Below, piece by piece: positions 36,821-47,326 of a stretch of 64,000 nt of DNA. A program made the position numbers and the translations under genes. The first letter of the stretch is position 1. Each line of letters starts with the position of its first letter. This DNA is from Agrocybe praecox (lineage: Eukaryota > Basidiomycota > Agaricomycetes > Agaricales > Agrocybaceae), in the NCBI GenBank assembly GCA_964017145.1, contig OZ024840.1:4464001-4528000 (forward strand). The letters run 5' to 3'. The notes below the pieces were generated by a model. The model did no database searches and was not told where the DNA came from. It saw only the letters and a program-made list of their open reading frames with translations.

Positions 36821-37281
36821 AGTTGATGATGAGCTGGAGCTCCTTCGGCATTTGCTGAATAAAGGCTTTCCTCTGTATCTCTTGACAAGGACGGGAACAA
36901 GGACGGAAGACTTATCCTCGACTCCTCAATTTACCAAGCTCCAGAGGGAGTATCTTGAAATTTAAATTGTCGCAGTTGGGAACAACCCTCTTTAAACTTG
37001 AAATGTCGAATTTTAAGCGAAGCTCGAAGGAGCAAGAAGCGGGTATTTTGTATTCTAAAGTACTCGCAGACCCTGTATAATCTCGTATCGATCGATAAAG
37101 CACCCGAAGTTTGCTAGCAACGTGCCTGAATTACGACCGACGTTTCTCAGAAGGGGAGATCTCTTCCTTCTTTTCACCCCCACCAAACTTCAAGTTGTCG
37201 TCCATCGTTTTAGCACTACGAAAACAACTAGGACGCATCGGACTGATAATAGGGTTGCTACAGGAGACCATAGCGGCTACC
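36821..37281. other. Intergenic, promoter of the first intact F-box gene
   Basis: The open frame of the next gene extends upstream to 37111 without an ATG. No separate feature was recognised. Confidence 0.4.
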
Positions 37282-38958
37282 ATGTGGTGCAGGCAGTGCC
37301 ATAACGATTATTGTAGCTACAGGCACACGATATCATTATCCCAACTCCATTACACCTCCACATGTCGCAAAAACAGCGGAAGCATCCCCGCTTGTGAGCC
37401 GTGTACAGATCTTATGGATCTGGAAAACGAAATACGAGGCACCGTAAAACATCTCCAGAATCTTCTTGGGAAGCATCAAGGCATGAAGATGCGAATGAAC
37501 CAACAACATAGTCGCATCATACATCATATGCCCCCGGAGATTATGGGCAACATCTTTAACTTCTGCATGCCGGCAGACATGCATGACGATCTTAAAAAAG
37601 CTGACAGCAAGGATATATTCATGCCGTTTAAACTAGGAGCCGTATCGAAAATATGGAGGAGGATTGCTTGGTCGACGCCTCAGTTGTGGACGCACTTGGC
37701 TTTATTTGGACGACCCATCAAAAACCTTCTGGTTTCCAACTTCGTTCAAGAATGGATAGAGCGGTCGAAGGTCCTCCCAATTTCAATTTATCTAGAGGGC
37801 ATGAACTGCACCGGCTCTGAACCCGATGGTGGTCCACCTGTGGAATACCGCCCTCTTCTACGAGCATTTTCAGCTTGCTCTGGTCGATGGAGTAATATCA
37901 ATATAGAACTTCGCGACAATTTCCTGTTCTATCTAACGAACCAAGTGACCGACGCTAGTAACCTTCGCACTATCCGGCTGAGAACGAACCCAAGTGCAGT
38001 GGAAACAGAGGTCTATGTATACTTTAACAACGCGGTGCTGGCAAGAGCTCGAAAAGTTTCTATGTGGCATATCTATCCAGCTCAGGTCAATGTCGATTGG
38101 AAGCTCGTTACTCATGTCGAATTGGAGGACGTCCTGGTCGAAGCATGCTTAGAGCTTCTAGGGGGAGCTCCGATGCTCAAGTCTTGCAGGTTACTAGATG
38201 TGAAGGGTCATGACGATCTTCCTGACCGACCATGCCAACCGGTTGTGGCGGAGCGTCTCCAACACCTTTACTTTGAATCATCTAGACGTTGCCACATATT
38301 CTTTATGTCTCTTGTTCTTACAAATATCTCGGATTTATCGCTTTGCCTGCCTACTTTGGACCCCTTCATCCATCCGTCAGTCTTACCTTTTCTCCAGAGG
38401 TCGTCTTTCACCTTGGTACGGCTGAGTTTCCTGGAGGTACCAGCTGATTGGAGACACCTTCATGCCCTATTGAAAGTCACACCCTATATCACTCATCTCC
38501 ATCTCGGCGACTTTCTCTGTAACAAGGAAGGAAAACAAAAAGTCGTCATCGACCCCTTCATTAGACACTTATCAAGCACCTCCAGAACTTCTAATTCTAC
38601 CGGCTCTGCTTCATCTTCACGACTTCTTCACAATCTCCAATCTCTCGAACTCTCGCTCGGATATCTGTTTAAGTGGTCCGATCACACGCTGGGAATATTT
38701 CATCCATTCTTCGACTTCAGCAGACCTCTGCGCCCGTTGAAGTCGCTCACAATAACAGACAACCCGTTCTCCAGCACAAGAGACAAGTCTCCGAGGGAGA
38801 ATTATATCCCTCGAAATTATTTAACACGGATTATGGAACTCAAAAGGAACGGCGCAACAATCGTTTACACCCACCATGGAGGCCGGGATGTGATAGAAAT
38901 TTCGAGAATTTATTACAAAGTGCTCAACGCCGAGTCTCAATCTTCTGGATCTGAGTGA
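37282..38958 (+). CDS. F-box protein with N-terminal cysteine module and LRR-like tail
   Basis: Intron-free frame of 558 residues from the first in-frame ATG (MWCRQCHNDYCSY). Cysteines at 3, 6, 11, 28, 38 and 41 surround ISLSQLHY and end in CEPC. A coiled coil follows at about 43-72. The F-box runs from about 76 (HSRIIHHMPPEIMGNIFNFC) to 139 (LGAVSKIWRRIAWSTPQLWT). The remainder has irregular leucine-rich repeats, including WIERSKVLPISIYLE, VNVDWKLVTHVELED, LQSLELSLGYLFKWSD and a closing GATIVYTHHGGRDVIEIS. By family analogy it would bind Skp1 through the F-box and a target through the LRR part, as an SCF ubiquitin ligase adaptor. Targets are unknown. Closest relatives in the window are the genes at 39898 and 42086. 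Confidence 0.85.
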   Translation: MWCRQCHNDYCSYRHTISLSQLHYTSTCRKNSGSIPACEPCTDLMDLENEIRGTVKHLQNLLGKHQGMKMRMNQQHSRIIHHMPPEIMGNIFNFCMPADMHDDLKKADSKDIFMPFKLGAVSKIWRRIAWSTPQLWTHLALFGRPIKNLLVSNFVQEWIERSKVLPISIYLEGMNCTGSEPDGGPPVEYRPLLRAFSACSGRWSNINIELRDNFLFYLTNQVTDASNLRTIRLRTNPSAVETEVYVYFNNAVLARARKVSMWHIYPAQVNVDWKLVTHVELEDVLVEACLELLGGAPMLKSCRLLDVKGHDDLPDRPCQPVVAERLQHLYFESSRRCHIFFMSLVLTNISDLSLCLPTLDPFIHPSVLPFLQRSSFTLVRLSFLEVPADWRHLHALLKVTPYITHLHLGDFLCNKEGKQKVVIDPFIRHLSSTSRTSNSTGSASSSRLLHNLQSLELSLGYLFKWSDHTLGIFHPFFDFSRPLRPLKSLTITDNPFSSTRDKSPRENYIPRNYLTRIMELKRNGATIVYTHHGGRDVIEISRIYYKVLNAESQSSGSE

Positions 38959-39897
38959 CGACGGATTTTGGAATACTAGGCAGAGGACTATATAGAACGA
39001 TTGCTTCTCCCATCGATTCGCAGGTGTATGTATGAGGAGTATGGGATGTACTTAATGCCGAATCCCGATTAGTAGGAATCAGGAAGTTCCCTAAGCTGAT
39101 TTAAAATTTACATCATGCTTAAAAAATAGATAGACTAGTAGATTCGAATCGTAGAGAAGCACGATAAAATTTTGCGACTCCTTAGCGTTGTTTTCGCTTC
39201 TCGTCTCTAGCGCTGCCAGGTTCTGAATTCTAACACTCATCATCGTGACCGTGTGTATTCGGCAATACGGTGCCCGGTCAGACCGGTACGTCTGGGGCCC
39301 AACATTAGTGTCCACTCTCCGGCGCGTCATACTTGCCACACGACTTCAATCCTCAAGAGCGTTATCGTCTTCGCGATACAGGGCCTGTATCTAACAGAGC
39401 AAGACATAATCTACGTGTACTGCTTCTTCAATTTCGCACAATGTCTTTCGTACTCTCCTCGCGACTTCCAGCATTTGGACATAATTCATATGGCTTAGAA
39501 TCAGGAAAGGTACTTCTTTTTAAAAACGTGTACAAAGAATACTGATGCTTAAAAACCAACAATGCACAGCTAAATGCCGGTTTCTATTTCCACAGTTACT
39601 TGGGTGAAGAAAACACGTTAAATGAACATTAATATATCAGGGTTATGACAAGGGAGACATAAAGGTGAATTTCGATCACTTCGTTGCTTTCTTAGTCACT
39701 AAACTTACTTGCGTATTGTCTATAATATCCAGAGTCGTTGGAAGTAACTTTCGCTTCATGATTCACTACGACAAAGGACGACCCCGCCCAGTTACTATAA
39801 TAGCCTCATGCAAGCCTCATGAGTGCTAGAGCTTATTCGGCACCTCAGCCAAACCCTCTCTTTGACACGTGTGAGGACCAAAGCCACAAAAAGCCGG
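38959..39897. other. Intergenic between two F-box genes, no gene seen
   Basis: This is an AT-rich spacer. The next gene's frame is open back to 39823 but lacks an in-frame ATG before 39898. Confidence 0.4.
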
Positions 39898-41688
39898 ATG
39901 AAAGTATTCTTCACCTTCGACGAAAACGTCTCTTGCAACGACAGTCAAGACATGGCGCTGGACTTATCGAAAACTTTGCCCACTCTCTATTCCAAGCATA
40001 CTTGCAGCGACATAAATGTCATTTCCCTTGCTCAACTCGATGATGATCCTTCTTCGTGCCTTTCTAGGCGCGCGGGAGGTCTTTCCAGCTGCGAAGGATG
40101 CACCGGACTCTCAGTGGTAGAATCCGAGATACGACAAATGGCCTATAATCTTCGAGCCCTTCTCGACAAACACCAAGATATGAAGTTGCGTGCTCATCGA
40201 AAACACGAGTCCATCATTGACATTCTTCCACCCGAAATTATATCGCACATTTTTATCCTTTGCGTACCTAACGATATGGGAAACCACTTAAAGCAGCTTG
40301 ACCGGCACTCCGATTTCTTCATGCCCATCAAGCTAGGAGCGGTGTCCCAGACATGGCGTCAGATTGCCTGGTCGACGCCTCGACTTTGGATGCATCTTGT
40401 TATTTCTTATCATTTTCTCAAGTTCAAGTCCAACCTATGCACGGAGCGTCAGCTCGTCGACCAATGGATAGCTCGATCCAAGACCGTCCCACTCACCATT
40501 TATCTTGGAATTACCGAAGTTGGTTATTATGGATATCAAGAGGACGACGGTGGTCCTCCTAGAAACTATCGTCCTCTACTCGACACCATTGCTCAGTGTT
40601 CTGAACGGTGGCAGGACATATACCTGAACATTCCTAGTCAATTCCTTGTCTACCTACTGCAGCAGCCGACGGCTATACCAAACATACGAGTTCTTGATTT
40701 ACGGTCAAGCACGAGCTCCTATAGAATTCCAACGCTTTTCACAAAATCTTCTCCTGGACCTCGCTACGTCCTATTACGAGGGCTTAATCCAAACCAGGTC
40801 AACATCAATTGGGGCACCGTCACCCAAGTCCACATGGATCTGCTCAACGTAGACAAGTGTATAGAGTTAATGCGACTTGCTCCAGTACTCCAATCTTGCA
40901 CATTTTCGGACATGACGAATTACGATTGCATTCCTCCGCTGTCTTCGCCTCTCATTACCCTTCCGCACCTTACGCACCTTAACGTGAAAGCATTTTCAAC
41001 ATACCCTCCCAGCGTATATCTGTCCGCCCTAACCCTACCCAACTTGGTCCAATTGACCCTTTCCACTACTTATAGAAAGGGAACGTCATATTCCTCAATT
41101 GCGACGTTCTTTGAAGGGTCAGCTTCCAGCTTAACGGATTTACGTCTCATCGGACCTGTCCTGCGGTTTGGTTTCGGCACCCTCCGGGAAATCCTCCAGG
41201 CGACGCCTTCTGTCACCCACTTGGTTCTCGGAGAACACCCATACGACAGGGATAGAGAAGACAATGAAGAAATTGACGATTACGGAAGGACTCGGTTCCT
41301 CGACAAGCAAGCCATTACGCTGGACCCGTTCTTTCAGCACCTCGCAGATACATTCTATCCCGTTGATGACGGCGCGTTTCGACTGCTCCCAAATCTGAAA
41401 TCCTTGGAGCTTTCGTTGAATTTCAACTTCAAATGGTCGGACCTTGTACTGGACATATTTGGCCCGCTGTCGGAATACGATTCTATCCCCCATCAGCGGT
41501 CAATGGCGTCCCTAAGGATAACAGATAGATATTCGAAGGTGGACCACAGCGACAGCGACAACCAGTATATTCCGCAACGCATCGCTTCACGCATGCTGAA
41601 CCTGCAGGGGCAAGGGTCTGAGATCGTGTATAGTCGACATGGAGGTCAAGATATGATTTCTGCTTTGAGGAATTTTTATGGAGTATAA
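39898..41688 (+). CDS. F-box protein with N-terminal cysteine module and LRR-like tail
   Basis: Intron-free frame of 596 residues starting MKVFFTFDENVSCND. An alternative ATG at 39819 in another frame opens only a short ORF. The cysteine module is stretched here (C13, C36, C54, then CEGC at 65-68 around VISLAQLD). The coiled coil spans about 75-99. The F-box covers about 103-168, from KHESIIDILPPEIISHIFIL to AVSQTWRQIAWSTPRLWMHL. The LRR-like tail contains WIARSKTVPLTIYLG, VNINWGTVTQVHMD, LPNLKSLELSLNFNFKWSD and a C-terminal GSEIVYSRHGGQDMISAL. It lies tail-to-tail with the paralogue at 42086-43849 across only about 400 bp. Probable SCF substrate adaptor; target unknown. Confidence 0.85.
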   Translation: MKVFFTFDENVSCNDSQDMALDLSKTLPTLYSKHTCSDINVISLAQLDDDPSSCLSRRAGGLSSCEGCTGLSVVESEIRQMAYNLRALLDKHQDMKLRAHRKHESIIDILPPEIISHIFILCVPNDMGNHLKQLDRHSDFFMPIKLGAVSQTWRQIAWSTPRLWMHLVISYHFLKFKSNLCTERQLVDQWIARSKTVPLTIYLGITEVGYYGYQEDDGGPPRNYRPLLDTIAQCSERWQDIYLNIPSQFLVYLLQQPTAIPNIRVLDLRSSTSSYRIPTLFTKSSPGPRYVLLRGLNPNQVNINWGTVTQVHMDLLNVDKCIELMRLAPVLQSCTFSDMTNYDCIPPLSSPLITLPHLTHLNVKAFSTYPPSVYLSALTLPNLVQLTLSTTYRKGTSYSSIATFFEGSASSLTDLRLIGPVLRFGFGTLREILQATPSVTHLVLGEHPYDRDREDNEEIDDYGRTRFLDKQAITLDPFFQHLADTFYPVDDGAFRLLPNLKSLELSLNFNFKWSDLVLDIFGPLSEYDSIPHQRSMASLRITDRYSKVDHSDSDNQYIPQRIASRMLNLQGQGSEIVYSRHGGQDMISALRNFYGV

Positions 41689-42085
41689 CATTTACTCTCT
41701 GCCCTCGCTTTTTGTCCTTGATTCTTTGGGTGTTTGTCTGCGGACTGCAATTTTCATGCAGGGTGTATATCTGCTGGCCGGGAAACATCCTTGTTTAATG
41801 GGAATTTTAGACGGAATTTCAGAAGTTGTCGTAGTTTCTGAGGACTCGAAATCATACGCAGTATATAGAGAAGTATTGAATAGATGGAAATTTTTTAATC
41901 GTCTTAGCGACTCCAGCTCATGCATGGATGGACACCGCTTCCGCGTTTTCTGGGATCAGAACTGTTATCTGGTACTAGGAATTATTTACTCGTATCATGG
42001 ACATAAACTATACATATCAAACAACCTGGATGAAAATAAGACAGCTACAAGAGAGGTGCAGCGAGGATGAAATATGAAAATCCTA
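41689..42085. other. Shared 3' spacer of two convergent F-box genes
   Basis: The 397 bp contain only weak frames. They should hold both terminators. Confidence 0.45.
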
Positions 42086-43849
42086 TTAAATCCCATAAAC
42101 CGATTTCGAAACTGAAATCACATCTGACTCTCCATCGTAATTAAGTGTAATCTCGACCCCCAGGGCCTGCAGGTCCAGCACGCGAGGAAGGACACTTTGA
42201 GGAACATAACACTCTTTGTTCAACAAACCAACAGCTTTCGGGTAGTTCGCGTCTGTTATCCTAAGTGACCGCAACGGTCGTCGCGGATGGATAGGTTTGG
42301 ATGCCGAGTTGGTGCTTGTGTCAAATATTTCGAGTGTGAATGCAGACCATTTGAAGGCGTAAAATAGTGATAGCTCGAGGGATTCCAGATTAGGAAGAAA
42401 CGGAGCAGAGGTAAGGGTTGAAGTGGGACCGGGGGTGGAGGCGACGGTGTCGCTTAGGTAATGCGAGGTAGTTTCCGCGAGATGTTTTAGCAAATGGTCC
42501 AACATTATATCTTGTGCTACGTCGCTGAGAACTTCACGAGAGCCATGAGTGACTTTATGCTCAGAGATATTTAGATGGGTCACGAAAGGTACGGCTCCGA
42601 GGAGCTGTTGTAGATCAGAGGTAAAAGGCAGAGTTGATATTTTCAGATGTAATTTTTTCAGATTGCCTGCGGACCGCTCCAAGAACCGAACGATAGGAAT
42701 ATCGGAATCCTGCGCTGCTTTATAGTACGCGTAAAATGTCAGTTGAGCCAGGTTGGGAAGCGTTATCGCAGAAAGATATACGGCATGTTCTTGAAAAGAC
42801 AAGGCTCCGATGTCTAGATGTGTGAGGTTGCGTGAAGTGATGAATGGTTTGGCGCGAGCCTGGGAATAGTAAGAACAAGACATATTCGAGGAGTTGCACG
42901 AGTCGAGGAGTGGAGCTTGCCGTATTATTTCTAAACATTCGTTTACGCCGAGTTGATCTGCGTCAATGTGGCGTACACCTCCCCAATTGATATTGACTTG
43001 TCGGAGAATAAGATTCCGCAATAAGACGCGTTGAGGTGCTGGAATACCACGTTTGAACATTTCAGATTTGCTGCTATGATAATAAAGCTTGGATGATCGC
43101 AAGTCAAGGACGCGAATATTGCATAGGTCCCTGGTTTGCTCTAGGAGGTAATTGAGAAACATGGCGGGAACATCCAGATAGATATCCTGCCATCGTTTGT
43201 GTGATTGAGTGACGGTGTTGAGCAAAGGACGATACCTCCTGGGTGGACGACCATCGCCTGCGTGGCCATTGCCCAAATCTTTGACCCGAAGAGAGATGGT
43301 AAGTGGGAGCACCTTGGATCGGGTGATCCATTGTTCGACCAGCGGGCGTTCCATAGATATGCTTTCGCTGGACTTGAGACCAAGATGGGAGATGGCGAGA
43401 TGTGTCCAAAGCTGAGGTGTCGACCAGGCGATCTGGCGCCAGGTTCGAGATACAGCGCCCAAGTTGAGTGGCACGAATACGTCCTGGCGCTTTGCCTGCC
43501 TCAACTGGTCCCCAAGATTTTCTGGCATGCAATGAAGGAAGATGGTTGAGATAGTTTCAAATGGTAACTTTTGCATGAAAGAACTGTGGCGGTGGTTCAT
43601 CTCCGTCTTCATGTTCTGGTGTTTGTCGAGTAAGTCCCTGAGGTTAGCTATCATCTGTCGTATTTCTGTTTCCATAGCTAAGAGTGCTAAGCATGCTTCA
43701 CAGCGCTTGCTGCTCTCGGTGTTCCCATAACGGCACGGAGTCTCATAGTGAAGTTGACTAAGGGAAATATTGTCGCCGTAACTGCAACCCTTGTAATTGC
43801 AGTCATCACACCAAACCGCTCCGAATTTTTTTGATTTTCGAGGCGTCAT
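42086..43849 (-). CDS. F-box protein with N-terminal cysteine module and LRR-like tail
   Basis: Intron-free frame of 587 residues from ATG at 43849 (MTPRKSKKFGAVWCDDC). The cysteine module is the clearest of the family: C14, C17, C22, C39, C50 and C53 with NISLSQLHY between them, compatible with zinc binding. The coiled coil is at about 58-85. The F-box spans about 88-153 (HSSFMQKLPFETISTIFLHC to LGAVSRTWRQIAWSTPQLWT). LRR-like motifs include WITRSKVLPLTISLR, VNINWGGVRHIDADQL, LPNLESLELSLFYAFKWSA and a closing GVEITLNYDGESDVISVS. The frame is open further upstream to 43915, but only from a TTG. Same predicted role as its relatives. Confidence 0.85.
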   Translation of the reverse strand: MTPRKSKKFGAVWCDDCNYKGCSYGDNISLSQLHYETPCRYGNTESSKRCEACLALLAMETEIRQMIANLRDLLDKHQNMKTEMNHRHSSFMQKLPFETISTIFLHCMPENLGDQLRQAKRQDVFVPLNLGAVSRTWRQIAWSTPQLWTHLAISHLGLKSSESISMERPLVEQWITRSKVLPLTISLRVKDLGNGHAGDGRPPRRYRPLLNTVTQSHKRWQDIYLDVPAMFLNYLLEQTRDLCNIRVLDLRSSKLYYHSSKSEMFKRGIPAPQRVLLRNLILRQVNINWGGVRHIDADQLGVNECLEIIRQAPLLDSCNSSNMSCSYYSQARAKPFITSRNLTHLDIGALSFQEHAVYLSAITLPNLAQLTFYAYYKAAQDSDIPIVRFLERSAGNLKKLHLKISTLPFTSDLQQLLGAVPFVTHLNISEHKVTHGSREVLSDVAQDIMLDHLLKHLAETTSHYLSDTVASTPGPTSTLTSAPFLPNLESLELSLFYAFKWSAFTLEIFDTSTNSASKPIHPRRPLRSLRITDANYPKAVGLLNKECYVPQSVLPRVLDLQALGVEITLNYDGESDVISVSKSVYGI

Positions 43850-44465
43850 GTACTTGTCGGAGTTCAAAGCAGCTTGTAGTGGTTGAAGAAGACGTGTTCT
43901 GACGCGCCGGGTCAAAGTGGGTACTTATAAGTTATTAGTCAATTTCGGTATGACTCACCTCGAGGTGCCCACTTTACCGGTATGACGGGCCTCCAAGGCT
44001 TCAAAATAAAACCATCAAAGATCCAAAAAATTAGTACCGGTTAGCTCCCATTGACCCTTGTGCGATGTATGCATATTTCGCAGTCCAGTGATCCCAGCAC
44101 AGCATGAAGTTGAACAAGAAGTTGGACAAGAGAGCCAGTCAGGAGAAGGAAAGGCGGTATTGGTTACATTATCTCCTGTAACCTTTCAGTTGGGGTACCA
44201 TATTTTGTCAACGGGTCCACTGGCAATTATTTGAGGTTTCAAGGAATTTGAGGAGGGTAATTCGGGACCGGGCCTCTAGGGTAACCGAAGTGAAGTTCAA
44301 GCTCAGTTCGAACTCAGTTTGAAGTCAGACCACGAGCGCTTCGCCATTTGTTGTTTTTCAAAGGATTATCTTGTTTATAAGATACGGTGTTCTAGTTCTG
44401 CTCGTGCATTGTACCATGTAAGTGTATCCACTCTAAAAAAAATTATAGATCCTCTTTTCATAATT
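43850..44465. other. Intergenic, no intact gene
   Basis: This contains the promoter of the 42086-43849 gene. A segment near 44291 (GTGAAGTTCAAGCTCAGTTC) resembles one near 45236 and may be part of an old duplication. Confidence 0.4.
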
Positions 44466-44675
44466 TTAAAGACAAATCTTGGTGTCTTGAAGCTCGTCTA
44501 TTTTGCGAGTAGTATATTGGAGTTCTACAAGTGACGGAAACTTGCTGAAGGAGAAGACGTTTTCGTTGTCTTCGTACAGTGTGGGTAACAATTTCCCATC
44601 GAATGATAAGTCTCTCCGGCGAGAGATCACCTGGCAATGATAGCTGTCTGGATCGAAGGGTTTTGTGAACCCCAC
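44466..44675 (-). pseudogene. F-box family fragment (LRR-like part)
   Basis: A minus-strand frame carries DLSFDGKLLPTLYEDNENVF then SFSKFPSLVELQYT. This matches the segment around FSFNDFPTLTHLQYQAF of the gene at 56768. No F-box, coiled coil or start precedes it. It is a remnant. Confidence 0.5.
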
Positions 44676-44794
44676 TAGAGATAAATGTAAAATGGGTAAA
44701 GGCCTTGTCGGTGAAATCTATGTGAAGTAAATGGAACTCGGAGATGTCGCTTAATGAACCGAATATATAGTTGACAGCCCAACCATGATTCTTA

Positions 44795-44955
44795 CGTCGA
44801 CTCTCAGAGGCGAATCGATAGCCATTCGAACACTTTAAACTAACCTATTTCTACAATGACGCGGACATTGGATCGCTCAGAATTCCCAGAGACGTCCTGA
44901 TTCAGTTGATCGAACTCCGTTGAGAAGGATTCGACATCCAGTACAGCTCTATCTG
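44795..44955 (+). pseudogene. F-box family fragment (C-terminus), opposite strand
   Basis: The plus strand reads LRIPRDVLIQLIELR, a TGA stop, then EGFDIQYSS. This is the C-terminal signature VIPKGVLIQLLDLKRRGLDIQY of the gene at 56768, with a stop at the place of an Arg. It lies only about 120 bp from a minus-strand fragment of the same family, so the remains have been rearranged. Confidence 0.6.
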
Positions 44956-46097
44956 GGTACACAAAAGATTGGTTTCAAGACGATGGGTGAGTTTGATTGC
45001 ACATTTTCAAAGCTTCCACATAACCCTTCAAGCTTCAAGCTTCAAGAGCTGGTTCCCATTGACGTTTATGCGCGACTTTATAGTTCAGAGATGAAAGGGC
45101 GTCTTTGTTGCACCGTCTCCTCTAACTTTTAAATTTGAGGGACATACGTTGTCTTCGTTTACAATCGGTTCGCTTAGAGCCCAATCATCCAAGCAATTGT
45201 AACGCAGTCCTAGTCGAGCTTCTATAGTAAGCGTCGTGAAGTTCAAACCCAGTTGGAACTCAGATTGAACTTTCACCTTCAAGTTCCGAATAATTGGAGT
45301 GCTTTCGAACATTTTGCCGTCACTGAACATTGCGAACATTCAGAAGGAACTATAGCACACTCCAACGCACAGAACTTCTCTCCTCTACTTCGAGAGTACC
45401 AAATATCACATAAAATCGATTAATCCCAAATTTACTTCTGCAGCACGACCCTCAGACGTTAGAGCTATTCAAGTAAACGACATAACTAGGACACTGGGAT
45501 ATCTTGACACTGTTCGGGACAGTCTTGGGAACAGTATGACTTCTTTGTAGACCATGATACTTTCATGTTGGGATCATATCCCTAAACACCTGGCACTCGG
45601 AATAACCGGTTAATACGTCCTTTGAAGCTCAGTCCAGCTAAATTGCATTGTCTTTTACGTTCTAGCCTGAGATTTTTGTACTCCTAGATACCGCTACCTC
45701 TGAAGAAAAATTTCCCCGGTTTCTTCCGTTTTCTCGAGAGGAATCTTGGCACGGTTAGCAACCGCGACATATCCTGGGGAACTGCATGCCAGTCAACCAT
45801 CCGAGCTTGTTCAGTAAAAGGCTTCTAGGCTGCGATTCACATACATAAAATACACTGCCTCTTGAAGCTACTAGCTTGTGTTTTTTAACAAGAGCTATGA
45901 TTCGCACTTCCAGTTGGAAGAATGCTTCTTTGATTTCGCAACCTTACAGGTACGCTTAGCGTTTACCAAAACCGTTGACTCTCATCTTTTAAGGCTTGAC
46001 TAGCCATCGCGATATATGATAACGAGCTCGATATAGCTCTCTTTGAATTATATAGTTATGGAGACCATCTATACAACAGGAAGACATATCGATAACC
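44956..46097. other. Intergenic, decayed sequence
   Basis: No gene was recognised. It includes a weak repeat of sequence near 44291 and short frames on both strands. Confidence 0.4.
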
Positions 46098-46179
46098 ATG
46101 TCCGCGGACCAAGCCGTTCTATTCCTCAAAAACCTCATATCTGGTTCCAGACAGCGGCGTACATTCTACTGGTCCATAG
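46098..46179 (+). other. Possible orphan first exon
   Basis: ATG at 46098 opens MSADQAVLFLKNLISGSRQR and then RTFYWSI, ending at a good donor (CATAG then GTATGT). No convincing second exon was found downstream, so this may be a gene remnant or chance. Confidence 0.2.
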
Positions 46180-47326
46180 GTATGTATTTTCTACTCAAAT
46201 TTCCCAGATTTCGAGTGATTTAGGATCAAATCGCCCATTATTGGCTCAACGTGCCCTTCTATAAGAATCACGTTCAAAGTCAGAACACCATTTTCTCAAA
46301 AAAAGTGCAGAGGTCCTTGTGTTACGAGGTATTCTAATTGTCATATTTTCCGCGGAATGATTTTATCACGAATCTTTTCGCCGCCTTCTTGATGCGTTGA
46401 GCACTGAATTACTGAGCACACGTAGGTCCACGGTAACAAGGCGACTTCATAAAGATTCGGGACCCCGCCAAGTTCTTTAAAATTGAAAACTAGGGAACAC
46501 AATCGATCAAATTAACATCTTCGTTTCCTCTGGACTGGTCTTAAGATCTTCTAAGTTCTCAGAGACTGCTCACGCTTAATCCATTATCGAAGGTATGTCC
46601 CATCCGAAATTGTATTACGCAAGAATGGATGGGCAAATCAACGTCTACTTATCCTCTATCCGCTTGTTATTTTTATCTATTTATTAGTCATCGTAAAACG
46701 CAGACCTTCGATTTTTACGGTTCCCTCGGAGAAACAACGTAGTCCAATGGTTTATTACACATCCAACTACAGATCCAAAAATACAGAAATTAAGATTACA
46801 AAATGTCTTAAAATAAAAAGGGCAAGGCGAGAAAAGCTATTATTACACACTCGCACATAACTGCAAAAGTAATTATCCCGGAACGCATCATCATATGTAT
46901 GCAACCGCCCAAAAATAGCGCACCAAAAAATGGTCAAACCCAGGGAACAAGCAATATCAGACCGAGTAAGAAGGTCGTAAAGCGAAAAAGAGAAAGAACG
47001 TATGTACCCAAAATAACAAAAGAAAAAAGGAATGGATGCGATCGAAGACACCAACGGTGATCAAGCCCCGAGGATGGGGAGAGCGACAAACTCATTGGAA
47101 CCAGAAGCATCCCATGAACGCTGGGTATATACATACTAAAATTGTGATCGGGTCTGGGTGGGTTTGGCTTGACATGCAAAAGAAAGAGAAAAGATTCGGA
47201 AGCGCACGGTTTAAAATTTTCCGCCCTAACACCACTCTCCTCGTTTACAGTTGTGATTAACCGTCGAGAACGGATGGACAATGCCAGATTCCGTCAGAAA
47301 ATCTTTCGATTTGGCAGAATGACGGG
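46180..47326. other. Intergenic, no gene seen
   Basis: This spacer is AT-rich, and its right part should include the 3' untranslated region of the membrane protein gene. Confidence 0.4.

Noticed and set aside
39819..40043. Alternative ATG-initiated frame at the 5' end of the second F-box gene
   Set aside because: It is short, in another frame, and overlaps the conserved coding sequence.
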